A stretch of DNA of 64,000 nt from Symbiodinium natans. Lineage: Eukaryota > Sar > Dinophyceae > Suessiales > Symbiodiniaceae. Position 1 is the stretch's first letter. Every line of letters starts with the position of its first letter. The stretch lies in assembly GCA_905221605.1 (NCBI GenBank), contig CAJNDS010001113.1:599501-663500 (forward strand). Direction: 5' to 3'. Position numbers and translations under genes: made by a program. Below, piece after piece: positions 35,120-44,848 of this stretch. The notes under the pieces are model-generated. The model saw only the letters and a program-made list of their open reading frames with translations. It was not told the origin of the DNA and did no database searches.

Positions 35120-35696
35120 CGTTTGCCGCGGCTTGGAGAGTTGGCTTGAGATGACCAAGTCTCATAAGGTGTTGAATCTAGGGGTGCCCGAAACCCGAAG
35201 TCCTGAAACGCAAGACTTGAATCTGAAGGACTTGGCATGCAAGAAGGCAGAACCCATCAAAAACCTGAAGCTCCGCAGACTCTGCGCCGCTCAAATTTCA
35301 TTGGCTGCCACACAGGCCCGTGCAAAGACGCGAGGCATGACACGCTGCTTGTCTGACATCCTATGGGAAGGGATAAGATGCCCGCGGAAACGCGGCTTAA
35401 TCCCCTCGATTTCGGACGGCGAGAGCCCATACCGCTAACTCCACAGTCGGGAGCGAAACGTCGCCTTCTGTGATCTTCTGTGTATCCATTAAGTTGCCCT
35501 CTTGCTGCTTTCGGCCCTCGGTTGCAATTCTGCCTCAATCTTTCGGGTGATGCCTCTCCTAGTTGACGTTTTTGCCTTTGCCTCGGTTTGGTTATATTTG
35601 GTTGCAGTTTGCAAGTGAGAAGCATACCCTGGGTAGCCGGAGGTCAGGAGGGTTGGGGGGGGGTGGGGCACAGCTGGGTGATCCTCAAAAGATAGA
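35120..35696. other. No gene seen
   Basis: Unique sequence between inverted arrays. A 101-codon plus frame and a 122-codon minus frame overlap, and neither shows a motif. Confidence 0.4.
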
Positions 35697-35766
35697 TTTA
35701 GGGTTTAGGGTTTAGGGTTTAGGGTTTAGGGTTTAGGGTTTAGGGTTTAGGGTTTAGGGTTTAGGG
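35697..35766 (+). repeat. (TTTAGGG)n array
   Basis: Ten units. Confidence 0.95.
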
Positions 35767-36389
35767 CTTCACAGCTACACTTGAACCCGTGCCCAATGTT
35801 TCAGGACCCATGTCTGCGCCAAATGGCGTGCAATGGCGCTCAGAGGACTCCCCAGAGGGGCAGATAGGGCTTTGGGGCACACAATGGTGAACCCCCAAAC
35901 TGGGACTAATTAATGTTAGGGTCCCTTTAATAAACCCCCCCCCCCCAAATCTTGTTTTGGTCCCCGGGGTTTGGAGGGGTGGAAAAAAAGACGGGGTGCC
36001 AATAATCAATTCTGGGGGTCTGGGGGTCTGGGGGGGCCTTCTCTGCAATGGAACAGCGATTCTCAGCAAAATTTTCAATTCCAGGCCGGAAAAATTTTGG
36101 TATTACCACCTTTTATTATTATCACCGCACCCCCCTATATAGACTTGTTTACATACATCGGCCCGAAAACCTCCCGTAATGGAAAGTAGTCTTCGGCTGG
36201 ACCCCTCTGGCCCGGCGAATTTTGCTATTACCACCCCATTTATAAATGGGACTCTCACATTACTGACGCCGCGAAAACAAGCACCGATGAGCTTAGTCAT
36301 CATGTGCAGAAGTTGAACATCAAAGGTCACAAGTTCGCCGCGAATTCAAGATGCTGCAGGGGGAAGGTGTGTGAGAGAGGGAGGGAACA
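35767..36389. other. No gene; internal short duplication
   Basis: The phrase CCGG.(A)AAATTTTGGTATTACCACC at 36,087-36,112 recurs diverged at 36,211-36,237. No gene is visible. Confidence 0.45.
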
Positions 36390-36451
36390 CCCTAAACCCT
36401 AAACCCTAAACCCTAAACCCTAAACCCTAAACCCTAAACCCTAAACCCTAA
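36390..36451 (-). repeat. (CCCTAAA)n array
   Basis: About nine units. Confidence 0.95.
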
Positions 36452-36615
36452 GAGACCGAGTCTGCTCGCGAGCCTAGGTGACTGCTGCATGTCACAGTTG
36501 GCATGAGGGGGGCACTTCAACCGGTGTAGCTGCGACACCCCTGCGGTGCAGTCAGGGACGGGGAAAACACTAAAGAACCCAAAGCAGGCGAAACCGGACT
36601 GGACCCCGTTTACGA

Positions 36616-36670
36616 AAAGAAGAAGAAGAAGAAGAAGAAGAAGCAGAAGCAGAAGAAGAAGAAGAAGCGG
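36616..36670. repeat. GAA microsatellite
   Basis: AGAAGAAG run with a few GCAGAA interruptions. Confidence 0.95.
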
Positions 36671-36840
36671 GAAAAAGAACAATGAGCGTATGAGAGTTTG
36701 AAAATGCGGCATCTGCAGATCCTTAAACTAGAGCTGCTGATTGGCTAAGCCACTAATCATTTTTCCTGTTTCAGCAGCTGAAAAAGTTCAGTGACATCAA
36801 ATTTCCCGAGTCCCAACAGATACGAGTACCAGGCCCATTG

Positions 36841-36902
36841 CACTAACATAGGGATCATAATAGGGTGCACTACAATCCCTAGGACTGTTCATACAAGGGG
36901 GT
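36841..36902. repeat. Foldback, diverged AACAGTCC family
   Basis: AGGGATCATAATAGGGTGCA, then CTACAATCCCTAGGACTGTT and CATACAAGGGGG. This matches the right arm and core of the copy at 37,058. Confidence 0.5.
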
Positions 36903-37057
36903 GACCTCCCAACTTATAGATCCACCGACGGAGGAGCCAGATATTGCGACGAGCAGGGAGCGTCCTTTTCAAGCAGGCACCAGCTAAAGGCTACAAGCCC
37001 TGGACATCCTTGAGTTTGGCTTTGGGCTTCAGGTTTGGGATGTTCCATGGTCCACTA

Positions 37058-37131
37058 ACTAACAGTCCTTAATAGGGACTAGAATAGGGGGTACTATAAT
37101 CCCTATTAAGGACTGAAGGGGGAGCGTCCCA
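37058..37131. mobile_element. Foldback element, AACAGTCC family
   Basis: AACAGTCCTTAATAGGGA is mirrored by TCCCTATTAAGGACTG around a GAATAGGGGGTACTATAA core. It is a small non-coding hairpin. Relatives at 43,734 and 44,197 lie in the A+T-rich island. Confidence 0.65.
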
Positions 37132-37242
37132 ACTTCAGGTGCTTACAGGCTTATGATGCAAAGCTTCAGGGCCGAGGCAGACTAACAAGGTTTGGCAAGG
37201 ACAAGTCAGACGCGAGCTTGACACCCCTATTAGTCACCCTCA

Positions 37243-37313
37243 GTTTAGGGTTTAGGGTTTAGGGTTTAGGGTTTAGGGTTTAGGGTTTAGGGTTTAGGGT
37301 TTAGGGTTTAGGG
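37243..37313 (+). repeat. (TTTAGGG)n array
   Basis: Ten units. Confidence 0.95.
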
Positions 37314-37322
37314 TCGGAAAAA

Positions 37323-37408
37323 TGACTAGCAATATTGGCTTATGGTCCCTTTGTAATTGTACCATGATAAACCTCCCAAAACCCCTATTCTAATTATTCA
37401 GGCTCCTT
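37323..37408 (+). repeat. Dispersed repeat family A, copy 3
   Basis: TTATGGTCCCTTTGTAATTG, then CCCAAAACCCCTATTCTAAT and CAGGC, 10 bp after a TTTAGGG array. Confidence 0.65.
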
Positions 37409-37694
37409 TCTGAGTTCGCTGCAATCTCAAAAGGACAGCCTCGCCTCTCAATCTCTAGCAAGTATTTGTATGAAGCAAGTGTGGATGTGGTGGTTTCCGA
37501 AAGTAGGGGGTACCTTATTGGGGATCCTTATTCTAAGGGCTCCTACTATTTGGGCGGTCTATATTCGGGGGTCCCTTATTTTGGCAAACCCCGCATGTCT
37601 GTGTGTGTGTGTGTGAGAGCTGCTGGCTGGTTCTTCGTAGGGAATGAGGGAATGAGGTCCCCTAATCATCCCTTAACGGGTATCTATAGGGGGC
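37409..37694. repeat. Repeat-like segment including the inverted match to 15,464-15,484
   Basis: 37,630-37,650 is the exact reverse complement of 15,464-15,484. The rest is GGGG- and CCTTATT-rich and resembles other small dispersed repeats. A short GT microsatellite lies at 37,599-37,614. Confidence 0.5.
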
Positions 37695-37762
37695 CTAACC
37701 CTAAACCCTAAACCCTAAACCCTAAACCCTAAACCCTAAACCCTAAACCCTAAACCCCAAAC
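37695..37762 (-). repeat. (CCCTAAA)n array
   Basis: About nine units. It faces the next array across about 120 bp. Confidence 0.95.
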
Positions 37763-37882
37763 CGGCTGTCCCTCCACAGGGCCGAAGGCCCGACTGCGGT
37801 GCTCCGCGCCAGCCGCGGAGAATGCCCCGACCGCACGCGGCGACCTCGCATCCCTGCCAGGCCATTGCTGTTAACTATTATA

Positions 37883-38178
37883 AGGGTTTAGGGTTTAGGG
37901 TTTAGGGTTTAGGTTTTAGGATTAGGGTTTAGGGTTTAGGGTTTATAGGGTTTATAGGGTTTATAGGGTTTATAGGGTTTATAGGGTTTATAGGGTTTAT
38001 GGGGTTTATGGGGTTTATAGGGTTTATAGGGTTTATAGGGTTTATAGGGTTTATAGGGTTTATAGGGTTTATAGGGTTTATAGGGTTTATAGGGTTTATA
38101 GGGTTTATGGGGTTTATGGGGTTTATGGGGTTTATAGGGTTTATAGGCTTTAGGTTTTTTTTGGTTTAGGGTTTCGGG
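37883..38178 (+). repeat. (TTTAGGG)n passing into (TTTATAGGG)n nonamers
   Basis: After about eight heptamers, about twenty-two TTTATAGGG nonamers fill 37,944-38,150, with a few TTTATGGGG. The homogeneous nonamer block implies local amplification of a mutated unit. Confidence 0.95.
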
Positions 38179-38227
38179 TAAAGTAATCCCGACATAACCT
38201 AGGAAGGCCAGTGGGGATGGTTTGTAT

Positions 38228-38400
38228 ATTTTCCCTTATTGGGGTTGAGAGGATCATATTCAGGATATTTTGTCAGAGGCTTTTAAGAACCCCCCCACAA
38301 AATAGGTTCTAATGATCCTTATATTGCCCTTATAAGGAAGAATATTTTCGATTTTGGGGGTTTAAGAGGATCATGTTGAGGAATATTTTTTCAGAGGGTT
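38228..38400 (+). repeat. Dispersed repeat family B, copies 2 and 3 in tandem
   Basis: Two copies, 38,228-38,286 and 38,341-38,400, share GAGGATCAT and AGGAATATTTT-like blocks ending in CAGAGG. Confidence 0.65.
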
Positions 38401-38861
38401 TCAAGGGCCATCCTAGTTAAGGATGACCAGAAGCAGACGATATAAGGGCAGATGTTTTTGTTTGCTTCAAGGGCAAGGTTTGTAAGCTCGCGTTCAAGTA
38501 TTGGACGTGGCTTTTAGCACTCATCTGCCGACCTGGGCCTTGTAAGACCAGTGGCCCTGCACCGCCCTGAAACCGCGCTGCCGGCACAGCCTAACCTTGC
38601 CAAGCCTTAGCCTCAAGCCTCAAGCAGCTGAGGGTTTACGAGCTCAACCAAGGCAACAACCGCTCGAAGGTCCGCCTTTGACAAGCCTCCGACAACACAC
38701 ATCTGCACTCCTGCGATCACGCCTTACCCCAAAAAAACGATTAAAGCTTAAACCCCAATCACCATTGTGCAGCAACCTGGTGCGTTTTTGTTCCATTTTT
38801 CGAAGGGGTGGACTGCTTCCTACAGAGCCACAAGGAGACATAAGCAGCCTTCATTTAAAAA

Positions 38862-38890
38862 ACACACACACACACACACACACAAACAAA
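38862..38890. repeat. CA microsatellite
   Basis: ACACAC run. Confidence 0.95.
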
Positions 38891-38936
38891 CACCTGCAAA
38901 GCAAAGCGCCTGGCGCGGTGAGGGCACCAAAACCAG

Positions 38937-39010
38937 GCCCCGAGGAGCTGCGGCGCCGGCCAGCGACGCTGCCCTGGACCTCGCCGCCTCGTGGGACAAG
39001 GCATATGCCG
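38937..39010 (+). CDS. Candidate Ala-rich exon
   Basis: AAAACCAG precedes a frame reading RGAAAPASDAALDLAAS, then WDKAYA. The Ala-rich helix-like composition matches the other islands. A degenerate TTTAGGG-type array follows. Function unknown. Confidence 0.3.
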
Positions 39011-39012
39011 TT

Positions 39013-39132
39013 TTAGGATTTTAGGGGTTTATAGGGTTTAGGGGTTTATAGGGTTTAAGGGGGTGGGGGTTTGGGGTTCAGAGGTCTAGGGGTTTAGGGT
39101 TTAGGGTTCAGGGATTCAGGGTTTCGGGTTTA
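39013..39132 (+). repeat. Degenerate TTTAGGG/TTTATAGGG array
   Basis: Mixed units with G insertions. Confidence 0.85.
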
Positions 39133-39577
39133 CTCCGCACGAGGCCAAATTCGGTCTGCACCCTCCCCTAGCCAGAGCCACTCATCAATGCCGTCTGCGT
39201 GGCTAGATGCTGGACATGTCCAGTCCTTGAATGCTCAACAGCCTGGCATAAATCGGCTTCGTAAATTTTGTCAAAGGCTTTCTTTTGTGCCGGCATATCT
39301 TTACGATTGGGTCAGCAACGCCACTGCACACATTCCAGAGTAGTCTGGTCCATGATGCTGTCAAAGGCACACTGTTCTGTAAGCACCTGTCCATGGGCCT
39401 TTCAAGCATATGTTGATCCCCCTCTGGCCCTCAACTTCAACACTTTTGAGCCTTTCGAGCCCCAACCCTCCGAACCCGAAGTCAAGTCCATGACTCGCTG
39501 GAGTTGCATGTCCCGAGCGTCCCGACATTCAGCGCTTTGATCACTTCTCACGCAGGGGCCTAGTCAAGTCTCATAGT
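39133..39577. other. No gene seen
   Basis: A 90-codon plus frame without motif. Confidence 0.4.
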
Positions 39578-39626
39578 AGGGTTTAGGATTTAGGGTTCAG
39601 GGTTCAGGGTTCAGGGTTCAGGGTTG
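39578..39626 (+). repeat. TTCAGGG/TTTAGGG array
   Basis: About seven units, mostly TTCAGGG. Confidence 0.9.
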
Positions 39627-39735
39627 GAATTGTATGGTCCCTTAGACTTTCGAAGCCCGTCAACTCCTAGACCCCCTTGGATACCGAAAGCCTTCTCTCA
39701 AATTGAGTTGAGGGCTGTCCTTTGTGTCCTTTATG

Positions 39736-39812
39736 AACCCTAAACCCTGAACCCTACGCCCTACGCCCTAAACCCGAAACCCTAACCCCTAACCCCTAAA
39801 CCCGAAACCCTA
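39736..39812 (-). repeat. (CCCTAAA)n array with CCCTACG and CCCGAAA variants
   Basis: About ten units. Confidence 0.9.
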
Positions 39813-39970
39813 ATTCAATTTCAAGCTCTTTATGAAGATCCACGGAGGATCCCTGCGGGCTGTCATCTCCAGAGGGCATTGGAGCTCAGGGAGCTCTTGC
39901 TGCGCACGGAGAAGGATTGCCACGCCCGGCTGTTACAAAAACACATTGTGTGAGGAGAGTATGGGGTAGA

Positions 39971-40006
39971 CCCTGAACCCTGAACCCTGAACCCTAAACC
40001 CTAAAG
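39971..40006 (-). repeat. CCCTGAA/CCCTAAA array
   Basis: Five units. Confidence 0.9.
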
Positions 40007-40663
40007 ATCAGGGGAGGGGGGTGGGGTAGGGGTGGACATTTTGAGATGTGTGCCTCAATTTCATGTGTAGGACGCATGAATTACATTGTTAAGGGGCGTT
40101 AGTTCTTTCAGTCATTTCCTTCGTTCAATTACTTTTTTTGACGGGGCGTGCGAATATTAATAGCCCCTACAAATCACTGTGCTGATGGGATTCTGGCCTG
40201 GGCTTGGGCTGGTTGAGAGCTCAGCCCCCACCCCCCCCCCCCCCCAAAAGAATTGGGGGGGGCGGATGCTTATATGCCTTGGCATGTAAACTCTCCTGAG
40301 AAAAGGATGAAACAGGAAGGGAGGGGGTCAAAGAGGGGGCCAACCAAAAGACGGCGGGGTTAGAAAAAGAAACTGGGGATGCAAGGCATGAAAACATCCC
40401 GACCGAAATGGCGGGTCCAAGCGTGCAAGCCATTTCTACCCAAGCCCCTAGACCGCAATTCTTTGCCACTGGTAGCTGGCTGGTAGCTTGTTCTTAAAGA
40501 CGGCGCCTCTAACAGGCCGTGCGAGTAACCACAATTTCTGGGGCTCGGGGTGGGGGGGGGGTGGGGGGTAATCACGTGACTTGGGACTTCACACCTGCAA
40601 CTCCAAAGCCTGAACCCCTAATCCCCAAAGGCCTAAACCCTTGCTGTTTAATTCGGGGTTTAT
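40007..40663. other. No gene; G- and C-rich tracts
   Basis: A C-run at 40,228-40,245 and G-rich stretches near 40,015-40,030 and 40,540-40,570. No supported frame. Confidence 0.4.
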
Positions 40664-40770
40664 AAGCAAAACGCGCCCGCGCCTAGGCGAGAGCGCAATT
40701 TCAAGCAAAAAATGTGTCCGAAACTTCAAAACGACACCCCCTACAAAAAACACAACAAACAAAAGATCCT
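40664..40770 (+). repeat. Direct repeat, copy 1 of about 105 bp
   Basis: Shares CCCGCGCCTAGGCGAGAGC and the following A-rich CAATTTC.AGCAAAAAA block with 41,042-41,150. A still more diverged phrase (GGCGAGAGCACTATTTCGAA) lies at 40,943-40,962. Confidence 0.8.
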
Positions 40771-41041
40771 TAAACCCAAAAGAATAGTCCAAGCAGTGCA
40801 AACCCAAATCCTGAAACCTGAACCCTAAACTTTGAACCTTGAACCCTGAAGAAGAATCAACTTGAGCCCACTTTCAGGATCCAGTGCGCAAGTCTGTTGG
40901 GTTACAACCAAAGCACAATTCCAGAAAATCATGCCTGCGCTGTGGCGAGAGCACTATTTCGAACCTGAACTGCCGGAGCCATAACGCAGAAAAAACTTCC
41001 CGAACCGAAAATCGCTATTTGAAAGTTCAACATGGGGAATG

Positions 41042-41150
41042 AGGAAAACGTGCCCGCGCCTAGGCGAGAGCCCAATTTCGAGCAAAAAACGCGTCCAAAA
41101 CTTCAAAAAAAAAGACCCCCTGGAAAAAAAACAACAAAAAAACGATCAGG
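41042..41150 (+). repeat. Direct repeat, copy 2 of about 105 bp
   Basis: Partner of 40,664-40,770, with A-tract length differences. Confidence 0.8.
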
Positions 41151-41995
41151 CTTCGAGCGAAAATGCATTTTTCCAAAAAAAAAGACCTAACCCTTCAGTG
41201 TTTTCGAGCCCTGCAAATGCTGCGGTCATGACGAAAATGTGTGTTTCGCTTGGGTTTTTAGCCCCCGACGCGAAAAATGTAAACAAAAAATGTGTTCACT
41301 CACACGGCCTCTTACGGGCGCCGCCACCTTGTTCTTCTGCCACCAGGAGCCGAAGATAGACCCTGACGAGCAAATCCAGGCAAGGGCCTTACAAGGCTTC
41401 GAGGATGATGATGATGATTCCTACAGTTACACCATCTCTGTTCACGTCTCTGGCTGAACCTAGCTGCCATAGCCATACCAAAATGTTCTTAAGTTGTTCG
41501 CGCAGGCGAATCAGAGGCTGCTGCTTGATTGCACTGAAGCAAAAGGGAAGTTGAAGGTTGGAACTGGGTGGGGGCTGCTTACAGTTTTGGGTTGACGGTT
41601 GCTCGCAAGCATTTTGACGGCTTGTCTCGTCCCTGGCCTTGCCTTGTCGACTCCCCAACAGCCCAGCAGTGTTGAAATACGTCAGGTGAGCAGAGACATC
41701 GTGCGCACTGCGCGTAGGACTTCCGACTACACCTCCAAACGCTGTTGTTGTTTCCGAACTGACTACCAAAATCCCTGACCTCGTTGTGTCTTAAGTCCTT
41801 TCACCCCCAGTTTGGTACCCAAGCAAAGGACCCAGAAGCACTGAATTCACGAATGCGTTTCGGCTTCAGGAGGGCCCTCATTTAGGGTTTATAGGGTCTA
41901 GGCTCATCAAACTTATCAGGGAAGCCGTTGAGTCTCCGCCTTTATCTTACAAGCTCCGACGCCATGGTAGCATCTTCAACTCTAAACCGCAACAG
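41151..41995. other. No gene seen
   Basis: Frames of 106 (plus) and 126 (minus) codons overlap without motifs. Confidence 0.4.
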
Positions 41996-42108
41996 TACCA
42001 GGATGGGCTATGAGGCCCTATAACCCCCCATCAACAGCCCGATAAAGGCCCTAAACAGCCCTGTAAAGGGCCCTTTTGAAGGGTTACAGGGTCTAATACC
42101 CCATCCTG
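41996..42108. mobile_element. Foldback element, relative of 34,571-34,659
   Basis: TACCAGGATGGG at the left is mirrored by CCCATCCTGGTA at the right. The inside carries several nested palindromes, such as AAAGGGCCCTTT. No exact 8-bp flanking duplication is seen here, so the boundaries may have drifted. Confidence 0.65.
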
Positions 42109-42693
42109 GTAAGGTTGCTGCGCTGGAGTCTTGGCGTTTGCCTGGAGGCACCGGATTGGGGCGACGGAGTTTTGATTGACCTTGGATCTGGTGTGTTCTA
42201 GTCTATAATAACCCCCCTTGGGGATTATTTTTCCTTTTTGTTTATATAACCCCCAAGAGGACATTTAAAATTATTTGTTTTATCAAGTTTCTAAGGGTAG
42301 TATAGTAGTGCTTGCGTTTTTGGATGGACTTGGGTTTTTGGGAAACGCATTGGGCCGCAGGGAGTTCAGTGGTTTAGGGCCCGCTGCGTTGCCTAGTTTT
42401 TTTGGTGTATTCTGCACTGGGATGGCATGCAGTCAATTAGTCACAGCCCCAAGGGTCCACTTCCTTGGGGACGAAATGAACCCTAAAAGGGTTTATGGTT
42501 CATATACCTTAATAGGAACTATAGTAGTAATGGGTATATGACCCCAATTTTAGGGTTCATTTGGTCCCCAAGGTTGGCCAGAAGTCCATTCAACGCTGCA
42601 CCCATGCCCAGAGCGTTTTTGCCCAGTGCCTTTTTTGGAGCGCTTTATTCATCATGCTGGCGCTGCTAACCGCTAGGTCCGGGTCCAGGCACA

Positions 42694-42724
<31 letters not shown>

Positions 42725-43629
42725 TCTAAACAGGGGTCACAAGAATGATCCACAACCTCCGAACAGCGCCTTGCCTTGTTCAACACCCTCTTCCGACCGA
42801 AGCCCCAGAAAACTTCATGAACCACCAGGACCCAGAGGAGCCTTGAATCACCTGAACCTCTCAACAGTTCGTCCACCCTGCAGCCTTAAACCGGAGAGGC
42901 AGTGGGTTTTCCAGAGGCGGCTTGCGGTCTCTTCGCGCCCAGCCTCCAAGAAACGCTCCAAATGTTCAGGGCTTCGGTCTAGGGGTCTCAGGCTGTACTA
43001 CATATATGTATACATATGCATATATACATGTGAACAGAAACAAATGAGCCTATATATATATATATATACATACATATACATATATGAGCCCGCCGCCTTT
43101 AGGGTCTATTTAGCTTTGGGTTTTTCTTATTGCTTTAAAAAAGCGAATATAAATATCGTAATACAAAAGTACATATTTGAACCTACATATGGCACACAGA
43201 TCTCATGCCCAGCAGTTCGAGGCCTAGCCGCACGCAATTAGCCGTGAAATTGCTCGCGGCATTTTCTCTTACGCCACGAACTGAAATATGCATTTCATTG
43301 CATATCTGCAAGGTCACTTTCCCTTCATGCCACCCGTGCTAGCACTTTCGGGAGCTCAAAGGCTGCACCAGGCTGCAACTATGGTTCTGCATCGCTTCAC
43401 AGCGCTCTAAGCAAGAACGCTTCTCTGTCTGCTTCCGGGCCGCTCTAAGCATTTTATAAAGGCTCAATGCTGCAAATCAGCGCGTCCGCGCCGATAACTC
43501 CTGCCCCCACCCTTCGCTCCCCTCTCGACCCTTTCAGATAGCTTGGAGAATGCGCAAACCGATTTTGTGTAAGTCCTTATATATATATATAGCATAAAAG
43601 CCTTTCGGGTCAAATAAAAATAAAATTAA
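42109..43629. other. Transition zone; no supported gene
   Basis: The last telomere-type units lie near 42,480. A CA microsatellite occupies 42,693-42,724 and TA-rich repeats 43,003-43,086. The 226-codon plus frame at 42,561-43,241 translates these microsatellites and has no motif, so I do not call it a gene. From about 43,200 the sequence becomes visibly richer in A+T. Confidence 0.5.
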
Positions 43630-43717
43630 TGCAGCGGCTGTAGTAACTTGTAACTTCTTAAAACAAGTGTGTTATTAAAATATTTAAGAAGTTGTTACAA
43701 GTAACTACAGCCTTTGC
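43630..43717. repeat. Hairpin inverted repeat
   Basis: GGCTGTAGTAACTTGTAAC is mirrored by GTTACAAGTAACTACAGCC with small mismatches, and TGCA bounds both ends. The loop is short and A+T-rich. It may be a small foldback element or a structured boundary of the island. Confidence 0.75.
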
Positions 43718-43733
43718 ATAAAAAAATGTAACG

Positions 43734-43813
43734 CTATTCCTTACGCTAACAGTCCTTTATAGAGATAAAGGCTGCTACGAACCCTATCACGGACTGCTAG
43801 TATAAGGGATAAC
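43734..43813. mobile_element. Foldback element, AACAGTCC family
   Basis: CTATTCCTTACGCTAACAGTCC is mirrored imperfectly by GGACTGCTAGTATAAGGGAT. Same layout as 44,197-44,284 and 37,058-37,131. Confidence 0.7.
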
Positions 43814-44196
43814 ACAATGACTAAAAACACTAAAGAAAATCTTTAAAAGAACAATCGCGGCAAAAACTGCTGACTCTTAACAATACGACATCACTCAGAT
43901 TAAACAATAGGGAAACTGAAATCCAGTGCTCAGAACTCAGAAATCGCAGTTTCCATCAGGTTATAACAGTTAAAGCATTCAGGTATTGAATTCCAGTATC
44001 CGCACAGTTCCTCAAAAACATATTCACAATATTTACAAAAACTTACCCAATCTCGCACGTTTAACTCGCACCTTAAACGCAAAGCCTTGAGCATTTTACA
44101 AAAAGCAAAAAAGGCGTTTTGTAGTCAAACGGCCGACTGAGCCCTTTATTAATGCAGCTACATGCCTGATCTAAGATTGCGCTGAAACACCTGATG
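43814..44196. other. A+T-rich, no gene seen
   Basis: Non-repetitive sequence with stops in all frames. Confidence 0.5.
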
Positions 44197-44284
44197 CTAT
44201 TCCTTACGCTAACAGTCATCGATAGAGATTAGAATACGGGATACCATAGACCCTACGAAGGACTGTTAGTCTAAAAGGAATAAC
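44197..44284. mobile_element. Foldback element, AACAGTCC family
   Basis: TATTCCTTACGCTAACAGTC is mirrored by GGACTGTTAGTCTAAAAGGAATA. The core holds a GAATACGGGATACCATAGAC block, as in relatives. Confidence 0.75.
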
Positions 44285-44848
44285 ATCTCTATGCAAAGGC
44301 ACTAAAGAAAACTTTAGAATCAATCGCAAATAAACTATTAGCTGTTACTAATACCACATCACTGAAATAAAAATGATATTGGATTCCGGTACTTAGAAAT
44401 AAACTTTTGTTTATACTGCTGAAAAAACATTCTGCAACTCCTGAGTCTGCATTTAAAAAACACAGAGACCCTTATACATCTTGCTGACTAGGCCGCTTTC
44501 GAAACAGATCACTTGACAGCTTAGAATATATTAGAAAGTCGGAGAAGTGAGTCGCTTCGGTTCAAAAAAAAACTTCGAGGTCTCTAGCGTGTGTCGAGTA
44601 GTCTCAAGAAGCTTGCAAAATGCATAGCAGCAGGATGCATTTATAACAAATACAGATCTCAGTCTTTTCAGGACTGTATTATAGTATAGCTGAATGCATC
44701 TTTTTGTCACAGCAACAAGCACGCCAGCAAAACATTTTGTCCACATATCCACACGAAGATCTAGCAACTCGCTCATCCGCAAGTCAATAATTCAGAAAGT
44801 CGCAGCAGACCGATATGCACATGATGACTGTTCGTGACTAGAAGTGTA
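44285..44848. other. A+T-rich 3' flank of the transposase frame
   Basis: No supported gene. An 83-codon minus frame at 44,531-44,782 has no motif. Terminal repeats of the element were not found here by eye. Confidence 0.4.

Noticed and set aside
42561-43241. 226-codon plus-strand open frame
   Set aside because: Its length comes from CA and TA microsatellites translated as HTHTHT and YIYIYI. No motif and no codon evidence.
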